Positions 34,710-43,840 are shown, numbered from the stretch's first letter. The stretch: DNA of 64,000 bases from Pseudomonadota bacterium (GCA_022360315.1 JAKSDA010000454.1:1-64000); one strand, 5' to 3'. Made by a program: numbers and translations. The notes: generated by a model not told the origin, from the letters alone.

Positions 34710-36035
34710 TCAACGGGTCAGCAGCTCGCGCCATACCGTGTTCACGCGGGAGAAAACTGCTTGCCAGGTAAAAGCGGCCAGGACCGCGCCGAGCCGATCG
34801 GGATCTTGAAAGGGCGGAGTGCGGGACGTGTCGGAGGTGTGGGCCGCCGCGCGGTAAAGAGCGCCGGCGAGAGAATCGACGAACGACGGCAGGTCCTCGG
34901 CTGCGGGACGGTCGACTCGGTGCATTCGGGGCGGCTCGACGAGTTCTAGCCAATCGCCGACGTGGGGCGCAATCTCGCTCTCGATACCCGGCAATCGAGT
35001 GGCGACCAGGCGATTGCCGCATGCCAGAGCTTCGACCAGGACCAGCGGCAGGCCCTCGTACAATGACGGCAATACGAACACATGGGTCCGGCTCAGCAGG
35101 GCGGCGAGCCGGTTTTGATCGAGATGGCCGTGCTCGATCACGTGCTCGCCCATGGCGCGCATGCGCGTGCGCAGCTGGTCGGCCTGGTCACCGGAACCGC
35201 TGCCGGCCACGTGTAGAGTCAGGCTGCGATGGAGGCCCCGGGAGCGGTCATCCCTCACCAGTTGCTCGAACGCATCGAGCAGCCAGGGCAGTCCCTTGGC
35301 GTGACTCAACTTGCCCGCATAGGCGATATGGATCCCGCCGTTGAACTCCTTGCGGTCGGCGCTTCGATCGCTGGCGCCGCGCTCGACGTCGATTGTGCGG
35401 CCGGTTTCCCGGCCTCGAAGAGAAAAGAGATCACTGCGATAGCCGGCGCCGACGACCCGAACCCGCTGCCGGGAAGTACTGATGGCCCGGGCCAGTTCGG
35501 TCTGGTGGTCGCGGTGCAAGACCACAAAGCGGTCATTGCGGGCACACCCCCGACGCACCTCGACGGCCAGGTGAGGGCAAAGAGACATCTGTCGCAGGCC
35601 GGTGGCGTGGCAGTGGGTAACGACCGGAACGTCCGGTGCCACATCCTTGATCAGCGAGCTGAGTATCCAGACGTGGTGGCAGTGGACCAGTTGTGGCCGA
35701 AATTCGGCCACCACGCGGGCGAGGTGGCGGCGCCAGGCAGTGCGATAGTGGTCGAGCTGGACGCTGCTCATGTGTGAGAATCTGGTGCTGCGGTACGGCA
35801 TGACGTCGCTCATGCCCGGTACGGGAAAATCGAGCTCGCCCTGTTCGAAGCGAAGCGGCCACATCGCATCGTTGTCGAGTCCGCCGACCCGAATACTGTC
35901 ATCGCTGGCGGGAACGCCCACCACGGCAGCCTGCTGATATCCCGCTCGCGCAGCACAGCGGACCAGTGCATCCAGGGTTACCCCACTTCCCGTCAGCATC
36001 GGGCGCTGAGATAGAACGTGTAGTACTCGAATCAT
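34710..36035 (-). CDS. Glycosyltransferase family 4-type
   Basis: A 441-aa GT-B fold glycosyltransferase. The N-terminal Rossmann domain starts VLHVLSQRPMLTGSG, the inter-domain linker leads to IAYAGKLSHAKGLPWLLDAFE, and the C-terminal donor site shows VFVLPSLYEGLPLVLVEALACG, the E-x7-E motif of GT4 enzymes. Such enzymes transfer sugars from nucleotide donors to cell-surface or secondary-metabolite acceptors. No polysaccharide locus surrounds it, so the acceptor is unknown. It is monocistronic, on the opposite strand to the neighbouring genes. Confidence 0.85.
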   Translation of the reverse strand: MIRVLHVLSQRPMLTGSGVTLDALVRCAARAGYQQAAVVGVPASDDSIRVGGLDNDAMWPLRFEQGELDFPVPGMSDVMPYRSTRFSHMSSVQLDHYRTAWRRHLARVVAEFRPQLVHCHHVWILSSLIKDVAPDVPVVTHCHATGLRQMSLCPHLAVEVRRGCARNDRFVVLHRDHQTELARAISTSRQRVRVVGAGYRSDLFSLRGRETGRTIDVERGASDRSADRKEFNGGIHIAYAGKLSHAKGLPWLLDAFEQLVRDDRSRGLHRSLTLHVAGSGSGDQADQLRTRMRAMGEHVIEHGHLDQNRLAALLSRTHVFVLPSLYEGLPLVLVEALACGNRLVATRLPGIESEIAPHVGDWLELVEPPRMHRVDRPAAEDLPSFVDSLAGALYRAAAHTSDTSRTPPFQDPDRLGAVLAAFTWQAVFSRVNTVWRELLTR

Positions 36036-36385
36036 TTGAGGTCGGACACGGCAGACGGCGCCAGGTTGATGGGCAAGTGTACACTGTCGCCGTCAAGACC
36101 GAGCCGACGAGCCGGAACTGCAGCTGCGAGTGAACTGCAGTTGTGAAGGTTGCTACAGCCGACACGGTCAAGATTTTTGCGTTTTTCGATAGGGGATCGA
36201 GAGGCTTTTTGCGTGGATCCGGGTGAGGGCTGCGATGCAGGCTCTCGTCACTGCGTGGCCTTACGCGCAGTGTCCTGGAGTATATGGCTAACCCAAAGCC
36301 CGCAGTTCTGTGGGAGGAGAGGAGATCTGTAGTGTCTGGTTGTGCAGCATTGTCTGATGGCTGCTTTGCGGCCGTGAAGGTTGCA
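36036..36385. other. Intergenic region with small inverted repeat
   Basis: About 350 bp between the glycosyltransferase and the sigma-like gene (divergent). Arms AACTGCAG (36116-36123) and CTGCAGTT (36135-36142) form an inverted repeat. It could be an operator. No promoter is certain. Confidence 0.5.
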
Positions 36386-36973
36386 ATGATAACGCGCAGG
36401 CGTTCCAGCGACGACAGTGCGCTCCAGGCTCGAGCATGGAGCAAACTGATCGAGTTTTTGGGACCGGACTTGGACTCGGCTGCAATGCGCTATGAAGAGA
36501 TCCGCAGACGCCTTGTCGCGCGTTTTCGTGCATGGCGATGCACCTCGCCGGAATGTCTGGCCGATCGGACCATCGACCGAGTGGCCCAAAAATTGGTGCG
36601 TGGAGAGAGCATTTGTACCAGCGAGCCATATCACTACTTCGGTGGGGTAGCCCGCTACATATTCCAGGAGGCCATCCGGGGGTATGTCCGCGAGAACCAC
36701 ATCACGCACGTCACGGCTGATCTGCGGCTGGATTCCGCCACTGGCCAAGAAGTCGACACCGAGCGGCTGCTGAGGACACTCGAGAGCTGTTTGGCCGAGT
36801 TGCCCGAGGATAGTCGAGCACTTGTCCTCGAGTATCATGCTTGCGCCAAGAGCAACAAGATCGCCCGGCGAAAACAGCTGGCCGAGTCTCGCGGAATCGC
36901 CGTGAACGCCCTGCGTATACGCATGCACCGGCTGCGCAAACAGCTCGAGTTGCGGGTGCGGGAACGGATATGA
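36386..36973 (+). CDS. Sigma-70-like protein (ECF-type)
   Basis: A 195-aa protein. Residues 20-110 resemble sigma region 2 (EIRRRLVARFRAWRC, DRTIDRVAQKLVRG, YIFQEAIRGYVREN), and residues 140-195 region 4 (SCLAELPEDSRALVLEYH, a basic helix, AESRGIAVNALRIRMHRLRKQL). This is an ECF-type arrangement like a group known from Acidobacteria and Myxococcota. Met 36386 has GAAGG 5 nt upstream and is preferred to 36284, which would add 34 unconserved residues. No anti-sigma factor gene is adjacent. Confidence 0.75.
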   Translation: MITRRRSSDDSALQARAWSKLIEFLGPDLDSAAMRYEEIRRRLVARFRAWRCTSPECLADRTIDRVAQKLVRGESICTSEPYHYFGGVARYIFQEAIRGYVRENHITHVTADLRLDSATGQEVDTERLLRTLESCLAELPEDSRALVLEYHACAKSNKIARRKQLAESRGIAVNALRIRMHRLRKQLELRVRERI

Positions 36974-37094
36974 GAGATTCGGCGACGGCTGGCTCTAGCC
37001 AGAGCTGGTCCGCGTTCCCAGGTAGTATATTCCCTCGGAAATGATTCCGATCGGTTGCGCTCTTGTGGCGGGCGCTGCCCGGGCCGTCGGTCCA

Positions 37095-37128
37095 GGCTAA
37101 AAGTAGTACCTGGCTAAAAGTAGTACCT
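37095..37128. repeat. 17-bp tandem duplication
   Basis: A 17-bp unit ending in AGTAGTACCT occurs twice without spacer (37095-37111 and 37112-37128). One copy supplies the last codons (ARYYF and stop) of the minus-strand outer-membrane protein gene; the other lies just beyond the stop. Confidence 0.9.
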
Positions 37129-37638
37129 GGCTCCGACGCCCAGGTTGAGCGCGAGGCCGATCCCCTCGTCCTCGGCGATATCGGAAAAGACGTAGTCCAC
37201 AACGCCAGCGATCTCGACGAATACGTCGAGTGGAAGCTCTTTGAAGTCGAAGAGCATCCCTCCCACAGCGCGCGCGCCGATGTGAAAATCACTGTCGCCT
37301 CCGCTGCGGTCGCGCTGAAACAGGCGCCCGCCGACCCCCACATAGGCTGGCAAGACGAACATGTCGCGCTCTTCGAGCACCCATGGATGCCACAGATAAT
37401 CGCCGTGTACGTGAAGACCGCCGCCAATAATGGCCACCCCGGCAGCACCGTCGACCGCTGTCGAATCGTCGAGATACAGCTTGGCCGAGATACCAGTGGG
37501 TTCGCCGAGGATGAGTCCGAGGCCAAAAGCGCCTTTCTCGGCGCCGATGCTGGTTCCGTCGGCCCATGCCGGCTGGCCACTTGCCGCCACCAGCCACGAC
37601 ACTGCAGCAATGGTCGAACAGAGCCAGCGCAGCGCCAT
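37114..37638 (-). CDS. Small outer-membrane beta-barrel-like protein
   Basis: A 174-aa exported protein. A signal peptide (WLCSTIAAVSWLVAASGQPAWA) is followed by alternating strands rich in Gly and aromatics: FGLGLILGEPTGISAKLYLDD, GDYLWHPWVLE, VFVEIAGVVDYVFS, and it ends LGVGARYYF with a C-terminal Phe, the usual beta-barrel assembly signal. It is probably an eight-strand barrel-like outer-membrane protein of unknown role. Met 37638 is preferred; the extra residues of the open frame to 37716 are basic. Confidence 0.7.
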   Translation of the reverse strand: MALRWLCSTIAAVSWLVAASGQPAWADGTSIGAEKGAFGLGLILGEPTGISAKLYLDDSTAVDGAAGVAIIGGGLHVHGDYLWHPWVLEERDMFVLPAYVGVGGRLFQRDRSGGDSDFHIGARAVGGMLFDFKELPLDVFVEIAGVVDYVFSDIAEDEGIGLALNLGVGARYYF

Positions 37639-37948
37639 TGGCGAACGTCCTGTCCGCCGCAGTGAGCATTCTGCTCTGTGGTTGCAGATCCTGGACGTCG
37701 AGCTAGCCGTCGCCATGGCGCGACCCTATCCCGGATCGGTCGCTGTCGCCACTTCGAGGCCGACAAACGTCTTCAACTGTGTGTTCGACCGATCCGCCGG
37801 CCCAATCCGGACTATTCGCCCGGCCGCGCGGCGATGCACCGGCCGAAGCGGCTTTTCCTCAGCTGTGATTTGGCTACACTCGGCGGTGGTCATCTCGTGG
37901 CTGGCATCGCCGTCCGCGCAGTATGATGGTCTCCCACGCATATCCGAC
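37639..37948. other. Divergent intergenic region
   Basis: 310 bp between the outer-membrane protein and WYL genes. No hairpin or repeat stands out. A TACACT near 37870 is the only -10-like hexamer I notice. Confidence 0.4.
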
Positions 37949-39064
37949 ATGACACCTGTGAGCAACGCCAAACCCAAAGGAAAGAGCACTCCCCGCAGTG
38001 ACCGCGCCAAGCGCTTGCTCGACCTGGTCATGCTGCTTTTGCGCGCCCGCTCGCCGGTTGCTTTTCGCGAGATCCGCGAGCAGTTCACGTCCTACAAGAC
38101 GAGCAACGCAGACGCCGGGCTGCGCGCATTCGAGCGCGATAAGGCCGAACTGCTCGATCTCGGCGTGCCCATCCGCTACGTCACTCCAGAAGAGGACGAG
38201 GCCCTGGAAGAGGGGGGCTATATCGTCGATCTGAAGAGCTACCGCATGCCCGAAGTCAAGCTGACCCCCGACGAGGTATCAGCCCTGGTCCTGGCCGCAT
38301 CGGTGGCCCGCGCCGTGCCTGGCGGCAGCTACCCCAAGATCGTCGATCTCGCGCTGCAAAAACTGGCTTTCGACGTGCCAAAAATGCATCGGCAAGAAAT
38401 GCCAGACACCCCGGTCGATTTTCCTCCCCAGCCCAGCACGGCCAACCGGCCTGGTCCGGTCCTCGTCCACTTTCCGTCCCACAGGTCGGCCCATGCGCGA
38501 GAGCTGGGCGACCGATTTGCCCTGCTCGAAGGCGCCACCCGCAATCGCAAACGGATATCCATTCGGTACCAGAATGCCTCCACCGGCCTGGTGCGGGATC
38601 GCGACGTCGATCCCTATGGGCTGGTGTATCGCCAGGGGGCATGGGTCGTGATCGGCTATTGCCATCTGCGCAACGACGTGCGCTCATTTCGCATCGATCG
38701 TATCCTCGAGCTCAAAATCGCCCCCAGACCCAAATCGCCCGACTTCCAGCGGCCCGATACGTTTGACGTGCGCGCCTATGCCAGCCGTTCGCCGTGGACA
38801 TTTGCCACCGCGCCGGCTGAAGATATCGAGATCGAGATCCGGCCCGACGCAGCCGATACCGCCAACGAGGATTTTGGCCCACACGCCTCGCGCCGTCGAC
38901 TCGAAGACGGTTCCACGTTGATCAGCTTCTGCTGCAGCAATCTCGATTACGCAGTGTCTCGCGTCCTGGCCGCCAAGGGCAGCATTCTGATCCGCCGCGG
39001 CGAGCGTCTGCGCAGACGTATCGCTGATGAGCTGACCGCCATTCGGGAGCACTACGAACGGTGA
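37949..39064 (+). CDS. WYL-domain transcriptional regulator 1 (PafC/PafB-like)
   Basis: A 371-aa protein. The N-terminal winged helix (residues 15-90: RAKRLLDLVMLLLRARSPVAFREIREQF) recognises DNA, and the WYL domain (residues 190-280) contains NRKRISIRYQNASTG, DPYGLVYRQGAWVVIGYCH and RSFRIDRIL. A WCX-like C-terminal domain follows. WYL proteins bind nucleic-acid or nucleotide ligands; in actinobacteria the PafB/PafC pair controls the mitomycin C-type DNA-damage response. ATG 37949 is preferred; the long open frame upstream is not conserved. It overlaps the next WYL gene at GTGA. Confidence 0.88.
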   Translation: MTPVSNAKPKGKSTPRSDRAKRLLDLVMLLLRARSPVAFREIREQFTSYKTSNADAGLRAFERDKAELLDLGVPIRYVTPEEDEALEEGGYIVDLKSYRMPEVKLTPDEVSALVLAASVARAVPGGSYPKIVDLALQKLAFDVPKMHRQEMPDTPVDFPPQPSTANRPGPVLVHFPSHRSAHARELGDRFALLEGATRNRKRISIRYQNASTGLVRDRDVDPYGLVYRQGAWVVIGYCHLRNDVRSFRIDRILELKIAPRPKSPDFQRPDTFDVRAYASRSPWTFATAPAEDIEIEIRPDAADTANEDFGPHASRRRLEDGSTLISFCCSNLDYAVSRVLAAKGSILIRRGERLRRRIADELTAIREHYER

Positions 39065-40500
39065 GAGATGTCGGCCAGAGATTACGCCGTCTTCTGTACG
39101 TGGTCCCGTATGTGGCCAAGCACAGCCAGGGCGTGCCGGTCGAGGATCTCGCCGCAATGCTCGATGTGAGCCGGGACCACCTGCTCAAGGACCTCGACAT
39201 GCTCACCCAGGTTGGTCCGCCCGATGGCGATCCCGGCGAATATCTCCTGGTCTCGGTCGAAGAAGGGCGGGTCTTTGTCGATCTGCCGCAACGGCTGACC
39301 CGCCCGCTGCGGCTGACCCCGGCCGAGGGTTGTTCGCTCCTCCTCGGTATCCGCACCCTGCGCGAGAGCGGAATCGCCCCCTTTGACGATGCCCTCGCGT
39401 CGGCCGAACTCAAGCTCCTAAAGGCGCTCGGCCGCGACGCCCAGGAGGCCAAAAAATTGGCAACGGGTACGATCGTATCCGAACCGGATCAGGTAGTCAC
39501 CGGACACCTGCGCAAGCTGGTCACTGCGGCCCGCATGCAGAATCGGGTCGAGATCGATTATGTGTCCGCTTCCCGTCACAAAGCCGAACACCGCATGCTC
39601 GACCCCTACGGCATCGTGCACCACGCTGGCGAGTGGTATGTGGTTGGCCACTGTCACAAACGCGGCGATACCCGGACGTTTCGCGTCGACCGAATCGCCG
39701 CGCTCACTGCTACCAATGCCCGTTTCGCCATCCCCGACGACTTCGATCTCGAGGTTTATCGGCGCGAGCATCTCTATGTACCGTCGGCTGACGCAGTATC
39801 GGTACACGTCCACCTCGATCCGCTGGCAACCGCTCGGGTCGGCTCGGACTGGCCGCTCGGCAAGGTGGTATTCAACCCGGACCGCAGCGCCGATATCGTG
39901 ATCGATTGCGAGGGGTTCGAGTGGATTACCGGATGGGTACTGGGGTTTGGCAAACACGCGTCGATCGTGGCACCCGGTGAAGCGCATCGGGCTATGCGCG
40001 AGCGTGTCGAGCGCACCGAAAAAGCCCTGGGCTCTCTGCACAGCTGCACCGAAGAGCCGGTGGCGACGTCCCCTGCCTGGCCGCTTTTGTCAGATGTCGC
40101 AGCACCCGCCACCGCGCACTCCGAAACGGTCGAGCCCGACTCGGGGGATCGCAAAGCGGCCGATGGCCGAGATAGTGCCGCTGCGCCCGATCGCTCCGGC
40201 CCGGAGTCGATCAATGGAGCTGAAAATACGTCTCCTGAGCAAGCACGTGATCAAGCACATACGAATATAGCGTTTGAAGCCAACGAGGGGGCATCCGGCA
40301 ACTCACGTGCGGAAGCGAAGAGCGAGACTGAAACCGGGACAACAGCGCACGGGGACAACATGCGCTCATCCGACGCCGGGGCAGGTGCGCGCGATCAGAC
40401 CATGGCCGCCGATAGCGCTGCATCGACATCTTCGATAACCGATGGAAACATCGCCTCCCCCGCCGAACCTGTGGGCTCCGGAGCGACGCCAGGCGATTGA
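39061..40500 (+). CDS. WYL-domain transcriptional regulator 2, with disordered tail
   Basis: A 479-aa protein beginning with a winged helix (LRRLLYVVPYVAKHSQGVPVEDLAAML) and a WYL domain (RVEIDYVSASRHKAEHR, DPYGIVHHAGEWYVVGHC, RTFRVDRIAAL). The C-terminal 150 residues are Ser/Ala/Gly/Glu-rich and disordered, an addition not usual for the family. Its GTG start overlaps the stop of regulator 1, so they are co-translated and may form a heterodimer like PafBC. The tail could be a protein-interaction region. Confidence 0.85.
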   Translation: MRDVGQRLRRLLYVVPYVAKHSQGVPVEDLAAMLDVSRDHLLKDLDMLTQVGPPDGDPGEYLLVSVEEGRVFVDLPQRLTRPLRLTPAEGCSLLLGIRTLRESGIAPFDDALASAELKLLKALGRDAQEAKKLATGTIVSEPDQVVTGHLRKLVTAARMQNRVEIDYVSASRHKAEHRMLDPYGIVHHAGEWYVVGHCHKRGDTRTFRVDRIAALTATNARFAIPDDFDLEVYRREHLYVPSADAVSVHVHLDPLATARVGSDWPLGKVVFNPDRSADIVIDCEGFEWITGWVLGFGKHASIVAPGEAHRAMRERVERTEKALGSLHSCTEEPVATSPAWPLLSDVAAPATAHSETVEPDSGDRKAADGRDSAAAPDRSGPESINGAENTSPEQARDQAHTNIAFEANEGASGNSRAEAKSETETGTTAHGDNMRSSDAGAGARDQTMAADSAASTSSITDGNIASPAEPVGSGATPGD

Positions 40501-40621
40501 TAGAGGGCTCGTCCGAGCCGCACTTCGAACTTCGAACTGGATGTTTTGCCCGAGTCGACAATCGCCGAAAAGGCTGCCCGGTAGGTGCAAGTGCAGTCGG
40601 TGCTGTGGTGAATAATCCGGT

Positions 40622-41629
40622 TCAGGCACGGCGATTGCCGCGCTTGCCTTTTGGCTGCGGCACCGCCGGCTCCGTTGCATCAGGAGCTCGTCTGGTGGCA
40701 AGTGGCTGGGTTTCGCCAACATCCGCGTCCGGGTCGAGGCCGCTGCCCATAGCGGCCGCTCTCATCTGTTCGATCCGACTCAAGCTCATCGGCTCGGATG
40801 CCCGAGTCGAACCCTGTAGCTCAGCGTCCCGATCCGAGCCTTGCGAGGCCAGAAGAGCTTCGCCGAGGTCGCTGTCGGTGGCCCCGTGGCCGGTATCACT
40901 CGCGGCTTCACCAGCTTCGCTAGCAGCGTCGCCTGTGACAATTCGCTCGCCGATCTCGTCCTGTCCAGCCTCGCCAATTGCCTCGTCAGTCGCCGGGGGA
41001 GCTTCGCTGGCTGCCCCGGCAATCTGTGGGGTGTCTCCGGCTGTTTTGTCGGTCTGTGGGGGGGCTTCCCTGTCTTGCGCTTCGCTGAGCTGTCCTCGAC
41101 CGTCGCTTGCTGCTGGTCGGTTGTCGCCGGTCTGTTCGCCAGCATCGCCGGCTGCCTCATCGGCTGCTTCTTGAAGTGCGCCGGCCTTCTCGCTTGTCTC
41201 GGCGGTGGTCTCATGCGCCGTTTCATGGCCTTCGTCGGTCTGTGAGTGAATATCATTGGCTGTTGCCGGAGCAGCGCTGCTCTCTGCTCGAGAATCACCC
41301 GCGCCCTGACGCGTCGTTTCCCGGGATGAGCTGTCGGACTCTGCTTCGCGATCGGTCGGCTCCTGCCACCATGGCTGGCCGTCTCCCGCCGGCGCGACCG
41401 GGGTTACCAGCATGCCAGGCTCTGTTTCAGAGCCGGCGATCTTTTCGTACACCTCACGGACGCGTACCGAGATCGCCACACCGCCCTGCGTCGAAATCGC
41501 GATCTCGCTTCCCATCGGCATGGGCTTGTCGGTGTGTATATGGGCAGCGTCTGAGCGTGGTGAGAGGCGAAGTTGGCGACCGAGAACAATACCGCGGTAG
41601 GTGACATCAACGAGCTGTTCGCCAACCAT
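40622..41629 (-). CDS. PilZ-like protein with long disordered tail
   Basis: A 335-aa protein. The first 90 residues (VDVTYRGIVLGRQLRL, HTDKPMPMGSEIAISTQGGVAISVRV) form a small beta-barrel-like domain resembling a divergent PilZ or BPP-type fold, without the clear RxxxR and DxSxxG motifs of c-di-GMP-binding PilZ. The rest is Ala/Glu/Ser/Thr-rich and disordered. It is convergent with WYL regulator 2 and divergent from the PlsC-type gene. Confidence 0.55.
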   Translation of the reverse strand: MVGEQLVDVTYRGIVLGRQLRLSPRSDAAHIHTDKPMPMGSEIAISTQGGVAISVRVREVYEKIAGSETEPGMLVTPVAPAGDGQPWWQEPTDREAESDSSSRETTRQGAGDSRAESSAAPATANDIHSQTDEGHETAHETTAETSEKAGALQEAADEAAGDAGEQTGDNRPAASDGRGQLSEAQDREAPPQTDKTAGDTPQIAGAASEAPPATDEAIGEAGQDEIGERIVTGDAASEAGEAASDTGHGATDSDLGEALLASQGSDRDAELQGSTRASEPMSLSRIEQMRAAAMGSGLDPDADVGETQPLATRRAPDATEPAVPQPKGKRGNRRA

Positions 41630-41652
41630 ATCGCCATACTACCATGGTCCCC

Positions 41653-41710
41653 TCACCGGGACGTCCCGGCGCGGACTGCGAAGGGGAGTTCTTGCCGGGC
41701 TGCGGAGCCA
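41653..41710 (+). repeat. Palindromic element, intergenic copy
   Basis: The centre CCGGGACGTCCCGG is a perfect 14-bp palindrome. The following GCGGACTGCGAAGGGGAG aligns with the right arm of the element copies at 44820 and 27412. It sits between two divergent genes. Confidence 0.5.
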
Positions 41711-41797
41711 GGCCGGCCGACTGGTTGAGCAAAATGAAGCAACACAGTCCTCAGTTGCACATTGACACCCCGCATGGCCACCATTAGGGTCACGACA

Positions 41798-42655
41798 ATG
41801 AGAGCTGTGGATTGGCTCAAGAACCGCGTGCATCAGCTGGTCGATCAACGTCTCGGCTCGGACACCAGAGATAGATGCGAAGCGCTCACAGTACGGCAAA
41901 ACGAGTACGGATATGACGCTTTTGGCTTTAGCCGCGATAGTTTGCGTTATCCACTTCTGTTCACGCGCTGGCTTTATCGCCATTACTTTCGGTGCGAATC
42001 GCACGGGCTAGAACACATACCAGCGAACGGGCGCTGCCTGGTGGTTTCCAATCACTCGGGACAGCTGCCCTTCGACGGCGTGGTCATCGGCGCTGCGCTC
42101 TTTTTCGATGCACCACACCCCAGACTCATACGCTCCATGCTGGAGCGATTCGTCCCGACCTTGCCATTCGCTTCATATCTCTTCACCCGCTGGGGTCAAA
42201 TTACCGGCACGCCGGAAAACTGCCGCCGACTCCTTCAACAAGATGAGATGATCCTGGTCTTTCCCGAGGGCGCACGCGGCATTGCCAAGCCGTTTTCTCA
42301 CCGCTACCAACTCGCCGAGTTCGGCCACGGATTCATGCGATTGGCTCTCGAAACCGATACACCCGTCGTACCGGTGGCGGTGATCGGAGCCGAGGAGCAA
42401 GCCCCTGCGCTCAATCTCAAACCCATAGCCAAACTCCTGAGAACGCCGGCGTTTCCAGTGGTACCCTATCCGCCATTCGTGCCGATCTTGCCCCTACCGG
42501 TCAAGTATCGACTGTACTTCGGACCGCCGATTCACTTCGAAGGCGACCCCGATGATGAAGAGGATGTGATCGAAGAAAAGGTGCGCGCGGTCAAGAACCG
42601 AATTCAATCCATGATCCATATTGGTCTCAGGGAGCGCAAAGGTGTCTTCTGGTAA
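41798..42655 (+). CDS. PlsC-type lysophospholipid acyltransferase
   Basis: A 285-aa acyltransferase that probably adds an acyl chain to lysophosphatidate or a related lipid. The catalytic motif NHSGQLPFD (H-x4-D, near residue 84) and the FPEGARG motif are present, and the protein has a hydrophobic stretch typical of membrane association. Met 41798 is preferred to 41762. It overlaps the downstream epimerase by about 14 bp. A comparable acyltransferase-epimerase neighbour pair occurs in actinobacteria and myxobacteria. The N-terminal part has an antisense match to the left arm of the dispersed palindrome (41854-41890). Confidence 0.85.
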   Translation: MRAVDWLKNRVHQLVDQRLGSDTRDRCEALTVRQNEYGYDAFGFSRDSLRYPLLFTRWLYRHYFRCESHGLEHIPANGRCLVVSNHSGQLPFDGVVIGAALFFDAPHPRLIRSMLERFVPTLPFASYLFTRWGQITGTPENCRRLLQQDEMILVFPEGARGIAKPFSHRYQLAEFGHGFMRLALETDTPVVPVAVIGAEEQAPALNLKPIAKLLRTPAFPVVPYPPFVPILPLPVKYRLYFGPPIHFEGDPDDEEDVIEEKVRAVKNRIQSMIHIGLRERKGVFW

Positions 42656-43595
42656 CGGAGTGGAGACGGGCGATAAAGTAGTCATCACCGGCATCACAGG
42701 CCGTCTGGGCAGGATTGTGGCCCAGCGCCTGCACCGCGATCCTCGCTATCGCGTCGTCGGAGTCGATCGCCGTCCTTTCTTGGGCAAGCCCAAGGACATC
42801 GAGCACCACCAGGTCGATCTGCGAAGCAAAAAAGCGCAGGATATTTTTCGCGCAGGCGACGTCGCTGCTCTCATTCACATGGGACTCATGCACGCGCCAA
42901 GAGCCTCGAGCGCTGAACTGTACTCGTGGAATATTCGGGGCACAGCACGGCTGCTGGAATACTGCATGGCCTATAACGTGCCCAAGGTCATCGTGCTCTC
43001 CTCGGCCAATGTCTACGGCCCCCGTCCCGAAAACGCTCAATTCTTGACCGAGGAAGCCCCTCTTCTGGCGGCCCAGCGCTTCCCTGCCATGCGTGATCTA
43101 GTTGAGATAGATCACATGGCTTCGTCATTCTTCTGGCGGGCCCGCGATATTGATACGGTAATTTTGCGACCGGTCCACATTCTCGGCGGCGTACACAACG
43201 CACCGTCGAACTATCTGCGCATGAAAACGGCGCCGACACTGCTCGGTTTCGATCCCATGGTCCAGATCATCCACGAGCGCGACGTTGCTGAAGCTATCGT
43301 TTGCGCCCTGCCGCGTGGCGTTCGTGGCATCTACAATGTTACCGGCCCGGGTGAGGTACCCATGTCCACAGTTCTAGACGAACTCGGCCGCCAGACCATT
43401 CCGATTCCTCACCCGCTGGCCAAGCCGATCTGGTCCGCGGCTTTTCGCCTCGGCCTTTCTAGCTACCCGGTCGATGAGTTCGACTTCATCCGCTACATAT
43501 GCATGGTCGATGGAAGCCGGGCAGAAAGGGACCTGGGGTTCCGACCACGCTATTCGCTCAAAGAGACCATCCATGCCGTCGAGGCATACAGTTGA
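42642..43595 (+). CDS. NAD-dependent epimerase/dehydratase-type extended SDR
   Basis: A 317-aa extended SDR. The nucleotide-binding motif GITGRLGR lies near residue 18; LSSANVYGPRP, the loop before the catalytic lysine region, and YNVTGPGEV near the end follow the UDP-sugar epimerase pattern. The usual YxxxK appears as a divergent DLVEIDHMAS, so activity as a canonical epimerase is uncertain. A GTG at 42642 with GGGAG upstream is preferred over the TTG at 42621. It shares an operon with the acyltransferase and may act in lipid or cell-envelope synthesis. A perfect inverted repeat follows its stop. Confidence 0.75.
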   Translation: MSSGNGVETGDKVVITGITGRLGRIVAQRLHRDPRYRVVGVDRRPFLGKPKDIEHHQVDLRSKKAQDIFRAGDVAALIHMGLMHAPRASSAELYSWNIRGTARLLEYCMAYNVPKVIVLSSANVYGPRPENAQFLTEEAPLLAAQRFPAMRDLVEIDHMASSFFWRARDIDTVILRPVHILGGVHNAPSNYLRMKTAPTLLGFDPMVQIIHERDVAEAIVCALPRGVRGIYNVTGPGEVPMSTVLDELGRQTIPIPHPLAKPIWSAAFRLGLSSYPVDEFDFIRYICMVDGSRAERDLGFRPRYSLKETIHAVEAYS

Positions 43596-43596
43596 G

Positions 43597-43629
43597 TGGC
43601 GGATGTGACAATTTGTCACATCCGCCACA
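43597..43629 (+). terminator. 16-bp perfect inverted repeat after the epimerase gene
   Basis: It begins 1 nt after the stop codon. Arms 43597-43612 and 43614-43629 pair over 16 bp (starting GTGGCGGATGTG). No T-run follows, so it may be a structured 3' end or RNA-stability element as well as a terminator. Confidence 0.7.
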
Positions 43630-43715
43630 ATTCGTAAGTTTCCTACATACCTTGCGGGTTCGAAACGACTCGAGTGTGAAACCCTGGCAACATCCTCGCG
43701 TGAACCGGTGTTAAC

Positions 43716-43741
43716 GAAAGGCTCGCCGAGCAGAGCCTTTC
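43716..43741 (+). terminator. AAAGGCTC / GAGCCTTT hairpin
   Basis: An 8-bp stem with an 8-nt loop: AAAGGCTC (43717-43724) and GAGCCTTT (43733-43740), with flanking G and C pairing too. A small plus-strand transcript could end here. Confidence 0.5.
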
Positions 43742-43808
43742 TGGGTAGAATGAACAGGCGCGTGGGACGGGAGCGAAGAGCGAGAGGCCAGCTGTCGCGA
43801 CCGACCTA

Positions 43809-43840
43809 CCAGATCTCGGACAGTTCTGTCAGAGATCTGG
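43809..43840 (+). repeat. 32-nt near-perfect palindrome
   Basis: CCAGATCTC and GAGATCTGG pair, one base pair mismatches, then GACAG and CTGTC pair around a TT centre. It lies about 150 bp before the Cys-rich lipoprotein start. Candidate operator or RNA hairpin. Confidence 0.8.
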
